A stretch of DNA of 64,000 nt from Dysgonomonas sp. UBA5412 (GTDB lineage Bacteria; Bacteroidota; Bacteroidia; Bacteroidales; Dysgonomonadaceae). Shown here in pieces: positions 35,958 to 44,017 of this stretch (positions are counted from its first letter, which is position 1; every line of letters starts with the position of its first letter). The DNA lies in contig DHNQ01000021.1 of NCBI GenBank assembly GCA_002409595.1, positions 26,188 to 90,187 on the forward strand. The letters run 5' to 3'. The notes under the pieces were generated by a model that was not told the DNA's origin, made no database searches, and worked only from the letters and a program-made list of their open reading frames with translations. A program made the translations under genes and the position numbers.

Positions 35958-37397
35958 ATGAAAAAAATATACAATATATTATTTGGAATACTATTGTTGT
36001 TTCCCTTTCTGATCTCTTCATGTAGTGACGATTATATGGAAACAAATCTGGGAAATCAAGCTTTGATTTTATCCGTTAGCGAAACAGCAATAAATTTGGA
36101 TGTAACAGCACCTCAAAGTGAGGCTGTTACATATGAATGGACTCCCGGTTCTAACTTTAATACCAATGCAGCTATTTCTTATACCTTCGAATTAGGTTTA
36201 GCCGGAACAAATTTTGAAAAAAGTATTAAGGTTGAATTAGGAGAGGGGAAAAATTCGGTTTCTTATAAAACAGAAGAACTAAATGCCATACTATTAAATA
36301 ATTTAGGAGTAACTCCTGATAATGAAATAGAGTTGGAGGCTCGTGTAACAGCAGAAGTTCATAGCGAAGGAGTTCAATCCCAAGTATCAGAAATAGTAAA
36401 AGTAAAAGTGACAAGCTACAAGCCTGTTTCGCCAACTCTCTACCTTATAGGTAGTGCAGCCCCTAATGGATGGAGTGCAGATGAGGCAACTAAGATGAAT
36501 ACAGTGTCGGGAGCTGCAGGAGGATTTGTATGGCAAGGAAAACTAAATGCCGGTAATCTGAAATTTATTACTACTCTTGGTCAATTCTTACCTTCATATA
36601 ACAAAGGAAGTGATGATACAAAACTCTATTTGCGCGAGTTGGATGATGCGCCTGACGATCAATTTGTAATTCCGACAACAGGTATATACAAGATTTCTGT
36701 TAATATTATCAATCTGACTATTAAGATCGAAACATTGGATGCTCCTGAATATAGTGAATTATGGCTTGTGGGTAATCCTACCGATTGGAAGTTTATGCCA
36801 ATGACTGTAGATCCTTCCGATCCGTTTGTCTTCTATTACAATGCGGATTTATCAGCCGGAGGTGAGTTTAAAATTGCAACAGCTACAAATTGGGATGCTG
36901 TATTCTTCCGCCCGGCTGAAGATCAGACTCCGGCAGGCTCCGGCTTGAGTGTTGTTAAGTGGGCAGGAAATCCGGATAATAAATGGAATATATCAGGTGG
37001 AGTTTATAAAATAAAGCTTGACACTCGTGATCTAAAAATAGATATTGTGCCTTTTACTCCATATGCAATGATTTATATGGTTGGTGATGCTGCTCCAAGT
37101 GGATGGAGCATAGATAATGCCACAGCAATGACAGCTACAAGCGATCCGTTCAAGCTCACATGGACAGGAACTTTGAATGCAGGTGAAATGAAATTTACTT
37201 GTGACAAGAAAAATGACTGGAGTGGAGCTTGGTTTTTAGCCAGCCAAAATGGTATAGAACCTTCAGGTAGTACAGAGCAAATGATATTTAGCCCTACTGG
37301 TTCAGATCCGGATAATAAATGGAAAATAACCAGTGCCGGTACATATCTTATTGAGTTAGATCAATTGCAACAAACAGTTTCAATCAAAAAGAAATAA
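35958..37397 (+). CDS. SusE/SusF-like surface glycan-binding lipoprotein
   Basis: The 479-residue lipoprotein (lipobox LISSC followed by SDDYMETN) has an N-terminal SusE-type Ig-like domain (about residues 25-155) and then three repeated SusE/F carbohydrate-binding modules. Each begins with a similar strand: LYLIGSAAPNGW, LWLVGNPTDWKF and IYMVGDAAPSGW. Aromatic residues in these modules would stack on glucose units. No catalytic residues are expected. It is the last gene before the intercistronic hairpin that precedes the enzymes. Confidence 0.9.
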   Translation: MKKIYNILFGILLLFPFLISSCSDDYMETNLGNQALILSVSETAINLDVTAPQSEAVTYEWTPGSNFNTNAAISYTFELGLAGTNFEKSIKVELGEGKNSVSYKTEELNAILLNNLGVTPDNEIELEARVTAEVHSEGVQSQVSEIVKVKVTSYKPVSPTLYLIGSAAPNGWSADEATKMNTVSGAAGGFVWQGKLNAGNLKFITTLGQFLPSYNKGSDDTKLYLRELDDAPDDQFVIPTTGIYKISVNIINLTIKIETLDAPEYSELWLVGNPTDWKFMPMTVDPSDPFVFYYNADLSAGGEFKIATATNWDAVFFRPAEDQTPAGSGLSVVKWAGNPDNKWNISGGVYKIKLDTRDLKIDIVPFTPYAMIYMVGDAAPSGWSIDNATAMTATSDPFKLTWTGTLNAGEMKFTCDKKNDWSGAWFLASQNGIEPSGSTEQMIFSPTGSDPDNKWKITSAGTYLIELDQLQQTVSIKKK

Positions 37398-37409
37398 TCA
37401 AAATATTAG

Positions 37410-37444
37410 GTGACACTGTCTGACTAGACAACAGATAGTGTCAC
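37410..37444 (+). other. Intercistronic hairpin between dextran binding proteins and enzymes
   Basis: GTGACACTGTCTG pairs with CAGATAGTGTCAC (13 bp with one G-U) around a 9-base loop. No U-tract follows. Position and form parallel the hairpin at 20752-20786 in the fructan locus. Confidence 0.7.
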
Positions 37445-37462
37445 ATTAAAAGATAACATATC

Positions 37463-39220
37463 ATGAAAAAAATATATTTATTCGCTGCCTTATGCTTTGC
37501 CATATTGACTACTAGTTGCGAAGATTATTATGATACAGATCACGACCCTGTCGTATACGGAGAGACCTATTTTAAGTCAGATCTGAATACAGATAAAGCT
37601 TGTTATAAACCGGGTGAAAGTGTTCAGTTTTCATTAAAAGAAAAACCTTCTAATAACGCAAAGGTTCGTTATTCTCATTTAGGTAAAACCATTTCGGAAG
37701 AAGCCTTATCCTCTACCACATGGAGTTGGACTACACCGTCCGAAGATTATAAAGGTTATATGGTAGATATCTATGAGGTTGTAGATGGAAAAGAAAAGAT
37801 ATATCAAAGTATTGCTGTGGATGTGTCTTCCGATTGGAAGAAATTTCCTCGCTACGGTTTTCTTTCATCTTACGGAAAACTATCTGATAAAGTAATCGAA
37901 GACAATATAAACGACCTTAACAGATATCATATTAATGGTATTCAGTTTTATGATTGGATGTACGATCATCAACGTCCATTAGCAGGTACGGTCGAAAATC
38001 CCGCCGCCACATGGCTTGACCTGATCGGACGTACCAATTATTTACCTACTGTCAAAGGTTATATAGATGCCGCTCATAATAGAGGCATGAAAACTATGTT
38101 TTATAACCTTGCTTTTGGCGCACTGAATAATGCTGCTGCTGACGGAGTAAAGGAAGAATGGTATTTATTTAAAGATCAAAACCACGAAGAAAAAGATAAT
38201 CACCATCTTGATGCACCTTTCCGTAGCAGCATCTATCTTACTAATCCGGCAAATACAGAATGGCAAGACTATTTGGCTGGCAGAAATAAAGATGTATACA
38301 GTGTTTTTGATTTTGATGGTTATCATATTGATCAGCTGGGTAATAGAGGCGATGTATATGATTATGAAGGAAACAAAGTGAATCTGGAAAATACTTACAC
38401 TTCTTTTATCTCGGCAATGAAGAAAGCTAATCCTGATAAACGATTAGTGATGAATGCCGTTTCTCAGTATGGACAAGAAAAAAGTATATCTAAATCGGAA
38501 ATTGATTTTCTATATACAGAAATATGGGATGAGAGCAAAACATTCGAAGCTTTGGCTCGTGTAATTACAGATAATAATAAATATAGTAATAATACTAAAC
38601 AAACTGTATTAGCTGCTTATATGAATTATGCAAAATCAAACAATAGAGGCTTTGTAAATATGCCCGGGTTATTGCTGACCAATGCTGTTATATTTTCTTT
38701 TGGTGGAGCTCATCTCGAATTAGGAGAACATTATTTGACAAATGAATATTTCCCTAACTCTAATTTGCAGATGAAAGCTGAAGTAAAAAAGGCTCAGATG
38801 TATTATTACGATTTCTTGGTTGCATATCAAAACCTATTGAGAGATGGAGGTACTTTCTCAACTCCGACAGTGGCATCTGCTGATGGAAAACTATCTTTCC
38901 AGAGCTGGCCTGCATCACAAGGGAGTGTAGCCGTATTAGGTAAAAAAGTTGCCAATAGAGAAATCGTACATCTCATCAACTTCACAGATGCCAACTCTAT
39001 GGAATGGAGAGACACTAATGCAACACAAAAAGAACCAAATCTGGTATCAGATATAAAGATAAAGATAACTGCTTCGCAAAGTGTCTCTAAGGCATGGATA
39101 GCTTCGCCGGATATAAATGGTGGAGTATCTAAAAATATTGAATTTACACAATTAGGCAATGAGGTTTCATTGACATTACCATCCTTGAAATATTGGGATA
39201 TGGTAGTATTGGAGTACTAA
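37463..39220 (+). CDS. GH66 endo-dextranase, surface lipoprotein
   Basis: GH66 enzymes cut alpha-1,6 linkages inside dextran. The 585-residue protein has a lipoprotein signal (LTTSC followed by EDYYDTDHD, acidic and surface-export-like). An N-terminal beta-sandwich spans about residues 30-125, a (beta/alpha)8 barrel follows, and a C-terminal beta-domain ends it. The nucleophile Asp is expected in FDGYHIDQLGNRGD near residue 290 and the acid/base Glu in DFLYTEIWDES near residue 355. There is no insertion of the size found in cycloisomaltooligosaccharide transferases. It heads the enzyme part of the operon, 66 bases after the SusE/F-like gene. Confidence 0.92.
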   Translation: MKKIYLFAALCFAILTTSCEDYYDTDHDPVVYGETYFKSDLNTDKACYKPGESVQFSLKEKPSNNAKVRYSHLGKTISEEALSSTTWSWTTPSEDYKGYMVDIYEVVDGKEKIYQSIAVDVSSDWKKFPRYGFLSSYGKLSDKVIEDNINDLNRYHINGIQFYDWMYDHQRPLAGTVENPAATWLDLIGRTNYLPTVKGYIDAAHNRGMKTMFYNLAFGALNNAAADGVKEEWYLFKDQNHEEKDNHHLDAPFRSSIYLTNPANTEWQDYLAGRNKDVYSVFDFDGYHIDQLGNRGDVYDYEGNKVNLENTYTSFISAMKKANPDKRLVMNAVSQYGQEKSISKSEIDFLYTEIWDESKTFEALARVITDNNKYSNNTKQTVLAAYMNYAKSNNRGFVNMPGLLLTNAVIFSFGGAHLELGEHYLTNEYFPNSNLQMKAEVKKAQMYYYDFLVAYQNLLRDGGTFSTPTVASADGKLSFQSWPASQGSVAVLGKKVANREIVHLINFTDANSMEWRDTNATQKEPNLVSDIKIKITASQSVSKAWIASPDINGGVSKNIEFTQLGNEVSLTLPSLKYWDMVVLEY

Positions 39221-39249
39221 GCTAAGAATCTTGAAGAGCAAATAAAATA

Positions 39250-41733
39250 ATGATAAAAAAAGTTTGGTTGTTTATCATAGGAGTCATATTTTCTTCGGTC
39301 ACATTGCTGGCCGGAGAATGTATCTCCTACACAAAAAAAGGTAATCAGGTAATATTTAATTGTAAAGATGGATCTAAACTCTCTTTGACAATCAATAGTA
39401 GTTCTGTTGTCAAAGTGTGGTTCGATCAGAAAGGCGAATTTATACGTCCTAATGAATCTTTTGCGGTAATAAATGAAGCTCTCGAAAATGTGGGTGAAAT
39501 TAATGTGAATGATGAACCTGCTTGTTATGAAATATTTACATCTAAACTTCGGATACGAATTAATAAAAGTCCGATGCAATTACAAATATTTGATAAATGG
39601 CAGAAACTTGTTTTTAGCGACTATAAAGAAAAAGGACATACTACAGACTCTACTGCCGTAAAAGCATATAAGATATTGCGTAACGATGAACAGTTTTTTG
39701 GCTTAGGAGAAAAAACCGGACCTTTGAACAGACGCGGACGTTCTTACAAAATGTGGAATAGCGACCGCCCCTGTTATAGTGTAACCGAAGATCCTCTGGC
39801 TAAGAGTATTCCATTCTTTATGAGTAGTTATAGATATGGTGTATTTTTGGATAATACCTACAAGACTGAATTTAAATTTGGAACAGAATCTGACGAATAT
39901 TATTCATTCGAAGCCCCGGATGGAGCTTTTGTTTATTACTTCATCTTTGGAAAAGACTATAAAGATATTCAAGAACAATATATTAATCTGACCGGTAAAC
40001 CTATTATGCCTCCTAAATGGGCATTAGGATTTGCTCAAAGTCGGGGACTATATACCAGAGAGGATCAGGCTCTTGAAATAGCTGCCGAATTTCGTAAACG
40101 TCAGATACCTTGCGATATTATCTACCAGGATATAGGTTGGACGCAATGGCTTCAAGACTTTGAGTGGCGAAAAAATAACTATACCAATCCGAAGGGTATG
40201 CTTAAAACGCTCAAAGATAAAGGATTTAAAATGATTGTTTCGCAAGATCCTGTTATCTCACAAGCCAATAAAAAACAATGGCAGGAGGCAGATAAATTAG
40301 ACTATCTGGTAAAAGATATTCGTAACGGAAAAGCATATGATATGCCTTGGCCTTGGGGCGGCAATTGTGGAGTGGTAGACTTTACTATCCCTGCCGTAGC
40401 CGATTGGTGGGGCAAGCTCCAACAGAAGCCTATTGATGATGGGATAAGTGGGTTTTGGACAGATATGGGAGAACCTGCATGGAGTAATGAAGAGGATGTA
40501 GATCGCCTTAATATGAAACATCATATCGGAATGCACGATGAGATTCATAATATATATGGGTTGACTTGGGATAAGGTTGTGAAAGAACAATTTGAAAAAC
40601 ATAATCCCAATCGCCGTATTTTTCAAATGACACGATCAGCCTACGCCGGACTTCAGCGTTACACCTTTGGGTGGACTAATGATAGTGGCAATGGCAATGA
40701 TGTTCTTGAAGGATGGGGACAATTAGAAAATCAAGTTGCAGTAGGTATTTCTGCCGGTTTGGGAGGTATCCCGTTTTGGACTACAGATATTTCAGGATAT
40801 TGTGGAGATATTACAGACTATAAAGCAATGGGTGAACTTTACACCCGATGGATGCAGTTTGGAGTGTTTTGCCCGCTAAGTCGTGCGCATCACGAAGGAG
40901 ACAATGCAGTAGAACCTTGGTTGTTTGGCGATGTTGTCGAAAAAAACAGCAAAGCTGCTATTGAACTTAAGTATCAATTGTTCCCTTATTTATACACATA
41001 CTCACGCAAAGCTCACGACACAGGGTTACCCATAACAAGAGGTTTGTTTATGGAATATCCTAACGATCTGGAAGCTGTAAAAATAGATAATCAATTTATA
41101 TTCGGAGAAGAAATACTAGTTGCTCCCGTCTTAAAAAAAGGAGAACGAGTGAAGCGCGTATATCTACCCGATGGAGAATGGATAGACTTTAATGATAAGA
41201 AAACGGTCTATCTTGGCGGACAGACAATAGCTTATCGTGCACCTTTGGGCGTGATTCCTATCTTTGTTAAGAAAGGATCTATCATACCGATGATGCCCGT
41301 AATGCAATATATTCACGAAAACAAAGATTACCCTTTGTTTATTCATATTTTTCCTAACTATGAGGATGAAAGCGCATCTTTCGAATTATATGAAGACGAC
41401 GGTGAAAATCTTGATTATTTAAAAGATATTTCCTCAAAGACAAAATTTACTTGCACAACACTTGCCGATGGTTATAATACTGTCATTGAGCCTGATGATA
41501 ATAAGTTCTTGCAATCTGAGAAAAGAAGTATCATTCTGAAATATCATTTGGAAAACAAACCTAATACTGTTTCAATAGATAGTCAGTCTGTTAAGAATGT
41601 AGAAGAACAAGTTATTGCAAACGAAGTTGAAACAAACGTCATGTCTACTGCATGGTCGTGGAATGAAACTACTAAAGAATGTTGGGTGAAACTACCCGAT
41701 AAAAGAAAAAACACAAACATTGTTATCAACTGA
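39250..41733 (+). CDS. GH31 alpha-glucosidase, periplasmic
   Basis: The 827-residue enzyme has a type I signal peptide (WLFIIGVIFSSVTLLAGE) and the GH31 layout: N-terminal beta-sandwich, (beta/alpha)8 barrel and C-terminal beta-domains. The nucleophile Asp lies in GFWTDMGEPAW and the acid/base Asp in FGWTNDSGNGNDV. Substrate-binding motifs include FWTTDISGYCGD and FCPLSRAHHEGD. It would remove glucose from the non-reducing ends of imported isomalto-oligosaccharides. The order SusC-SusD-SusE/F-GH66-GH31 agrees with the B. thetaiotaomicron dextran locus. Confidence 0.93.
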   Translation: MIKKVWLFIIGVIFSSVTLLAGECISYTKKGNQVIFNCKDGSKLSLTINSSSVVKVWFDQKGEFIRPNESFAVINEALENVGEINVNDEPACYEIFTSKLRIRINKSPMQLQIFDKWQKLVFSDYKEKGHTTDSTAVKAYKILRNDEQFFGLGEKTGPLNRRGRSYKMWNSDRPCYSVTEDPLAKSIPFFMSSYRYGVFLDNTYKTEFKFGTESDEYYSFEAPDGAFVYYFIFGKDYKDIQEQYINLTGKPIMPPKWALGFAQSRGLYTREDQALEIAAEFRKRQIPCDIIYQDIGWTQWLQDFEWRKNNYTNPKGMLKTLKDKGFKMIVSQDPVISQANKKQWQEADKLDYLVKDIRNGKAYDMPWPWGGNCGVVDFTIPAVADWWGKLQQKPIDDGISGFWTDMGEPAWSNEEDVDRLNMKHHIGMHDEIHNIYGLTWDKVVKEQFEKHNPNRRIFQMTRSAYAGLQRYTFGWTNDSGNGNDVLEGWGQLENQVAVGISAGLGGIPFWTTDISGYCGDITDYKAMGELYTRWMQFGVFCPLSRAHHEGDNAVEPWLFGDVVEKNSKAAIELKYQLFPYLYTYSRKAHDTGLPITRGLFMEYPNDLEAVKIDNQFIFGEEILVAPVLKKGERVKRVYLPDGEWIDFNDKKTVYLGGQTIAYRAPLGVIPIFVKKGSIIPMMPVMQYIHENKDYPLFIHIFPNYEDESASFELYEDDGENLDYLKDISSKTKFTCTTLADGYNTVIEPDDNKFLQSEKRSIILKYHLENKPNTVSIDSQSVKNVEEQVIANEVETNVMSTAWSWNETTKECWVKLPDKRKNTNIVIN

Positions 41734-41757
41734 AAAATGAGAGAATCTCTCTTTTTC
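41732..41757 (+). terminator. Weak or partial terminator hairpin between GH31 and GH27 genes
   Basis: GAAAAA-T-GAGAG pairs with CTCTCTTTTTC around a 3-base loop (11 bp with one bulged T), overlapping the GH31 stop codon. The stem is AU-rich with a T-run, so it may lower expression of the last two enzymes. Confidence 0.5.
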
Positions 41758-41771
41758 TAAAATTTAATCCC

Positions 41772-43973
41772 ATGAAAAAGAAAAGTTTTATTAACCTTTT
41801 TGGACTCTTTAGTCTACTGCTGCTTACTTTGGGGAGTTATGCCCAGACAGATAAATCGCCATCTAAGGCTCCTTTATACTGGAGTCCTTACGAATATTGT
41901 TACATCGTCAGCAATAACGGTATGGATGGTTATATTCCTGAAGATGTATGGAAAGCTAACATTGACTGGTTGAACGATGATCTGAAGCTGTTCGGCTATA
42001 ATATGGTTAGTATAGATGGATGGGGAGACGACTCTAATTTTAACGAAAATGGTTATCGTACCAAACATTCTAGTTATTGGAAGCACGACTACGCATGGTG
42101 GTCAGACTATTTGCAAAAGAGAGGAATGGAACTTGGCATTTATAACAACCCTTTGTGGGTCAACTTACGAGCTGCTTCGGAAGGGAAATTAATAAAAGGA
42201 ACCAATATCCCGATAGAAAATATTGTAAATCGAAACGAACCAGCTAAATGGTTTTCTTGGGTACAAGTAGAGAAAGAAGGTGCAGAAGAATATGTAAAAG
42301 GCTATATACAGTATTATTCCGATATGGGTGTAAAATATATGCGAGTCGATTTTCTCTCATGGTTCGAAGACGGGATTGACCGAAATGGAGATTTCAGCGT
42401 TCCTTTCAACAGACCGAAAGAATATTATCAGACAGCCCTTCGTTGGATGAAAGAAGCTTGTGATGCAAACGGAATGACATTAAGCTTGGTGATGCCACAT
42501 TTGTATAATCATGCCGAATCGGAACTAACTTATGCCGGAGGTAGCATGATCCGCATCAATGACGATATCTGCGATGCAGGCTGGTATCGCTTTAGCGATA
42601 TGAGCCGAGGCAACTATCATCATATTTGGCCTACGTATGAAAATGCTTTTGATGGTTTTATTCATTGGTCTGATATTGCAGGTTTCGGAGCGAATAAATT
42701 AATTCCTGATGGTGATTTTACCCGTATTAATACATTTGCTAATGACGAAGAACGCAAATCTGCAATCTCCCTCCAATTGATAGCCGGAGGTCCAATTGCA
42801 GTAGCAGACCAGTATAATAGTATTGGAGACCATATATGGGCTTACCAGAATCTCGAACTACTTGATTTAAATTATAAAGGCTTTTCAGGAAAACCCTTGT
42901 CTCGCGATTTGTCGGATAGCAAGAGTCAGATATGGAAATGCCAAATGCCAAATGGCGAATGGATTGTAGGTCTGTTTAATAGAGAGAATACTGTTGAAAC
43001 TCGCTCCATTGATTTTCAACGTGATTTGGGAATACAGCAAGGTCATGTAAGAGATTTGTGGCAACATAAAGATCTAGGATTAAGCACTTTTATTTCCGAA
43101 AATATACCACCTCACAGTTGTCGCATATATAGAATAACCCGTCATACTTATCAAGCCGAGAGTCCCGAGTTTAGTATTCGTGGAGGAAATTATGACCGAA
43201 CAATAAGCTTGACTTTGACAACTCGAACCGAAGGTGCAGTGATTTATTACACCACCGATGGTAGCGATCCGTCTCCATCATCAATATTATATCAAGAACC
43301 TATCCGTATATCCGCCTCTACACAGATAAAAGCAATTGCTGTGAAATCAGGGATAGCCCATTCTTTTGTGGTAGGTGAAGGTTATAATGTTGCCCCCGTG
43401 CAAATAAACAATAGTATGTATGTTGCAGGAAGTTTCAGTAACTGGTCGCTCTCTCAGCATCCAATGTATTATTTAGGTAATAATGATTGGAAAAGTAATG
43501 AGATAAGCCTTGATAAAGGCAATTATGAATTTAAGTTTGCAAATACTCAAGATTGGTCGTCCGATGATTGGGGCAATGCTTCAGGCATACATGGTGTGGC
43601 TAAACTTACCACCGGAGGAGCTGCTAATGCAAGTTTCTCTATATCAGAATCAGGTAAGTATTATTTTCTATTCAATGAATCTACACTTCATTATTCGATC
43701 GAAAAAAGTAATACTTCTTTGAAACGTATAAGCAATAATATAATTACAGAAGCTGAAATAGGTATTATAGCTACGGGTGAAAAATCTTTTAAAATAGAAA
43801 ATATAGAAAATGCTGTTGTATCAGTCTATAACAGACAAGGATTAAAAGTGTATTCTCAAAAAAATGTATCTAATAATCAGACGATAGATTTAGATAATCT
43901 GTCTGCCGGATTTTACATAATTAAAGCCAGTGAAGGAGAAAAAGAAAAGTCTCATAAAATAATTATAAAGTAA
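41772..43973 (+). CDS. GH27 enzyme, isomaltodextranase-like, with carbohydrate-binding and T9SS-type C-terminal domains
   Basis: The 733-residue protein has a type I signal peptide (LLLLTLGSYAQ) and a GH27-type (beta/alpha)8 barrel to about residue 390, followed by a beta-domain. The nucleophile Asp is in YMRVDFLSWF and the acid/base Asp in RINDDICDAGWYR. Other modules follow: a chitobiase/FN3-like domain (VIYYTTDGSDPSPSS, about residues 465-540), a SusE/CBM-like module (MYVAGSFSNWSL, about 550-645) and a final 75-residue domain ending NLSAGFYIIKASEGEKEKS. The last domain has the look of a type IX secretion sorting domain. GH27 includes alpha-galactosidases and isomaltodextranases; the dextran context favours the latter. 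Confidence 0.82.
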   Translation: MKKKSFINLFGLFSLLLLTLGSYAQTDKSPSKAPLYWSPYEYCYIVSNNGMDGYIPEDVWKANIDWLNDDLKLFGYNMVSIDGWGDDSNFNENGYRTKHSSYWKHDYAWWSDYLQKRGMELGIYNNPLWVNLRAASEGKLIKGTNIPIENIVNRNEPAKWFSWVQVEKEGAEEYVKGYIQYYSDMGVKYMRVDFLSWFEDGIDRNGDFSVPFNRPKEYYQTALRWMKEACDANGMTLSLVMPHLYNHAESELTYAGGSMIRINDDICDAGWYRFSDMSRGNYHHIWPTYENAFDGFIHWSDIAGFGANKLIPDGDFTRINTFANDEERKSAISLQLIAGGPIAVADQYNSIGDHIWAYQNLELLDLNYKGFSGKPLSRDLSDSKSQIWKCQMPNGEWIVGLFNRENTVETRSIDFQRDLGIQQGHVRDLWQHKDLGLSTFISENIPPHSCRIYRITRHTYQAESPEFSIRGGNYDRTISLTLTTRTEGAVIYYTTDGSDPSPSSILYQEPIRISASTQIKAIAVKSGIAHSFVVGEGYNVAPVQINNSMYVAGSFSNWSLSQHPMYYLGNNDWKSNEISLDKGNYEFKFANTQDWSSDDWGNASGIHGVAKLTTGGAANASFSISESGKYYFLFNESTLHYSIEKSNTSLKRISNNIITEAEIGIIATGEKSFKIENIENAVVSVYNRQGLKVYSQKNVSNNQTIDLDNLSAGFYIIKASEGEKEKSHKIIIK

Positions 43974-44017
43974 GTATATACTAATTTGTATATGGAACCC
44001 AGAAATTAAAGAATGCA

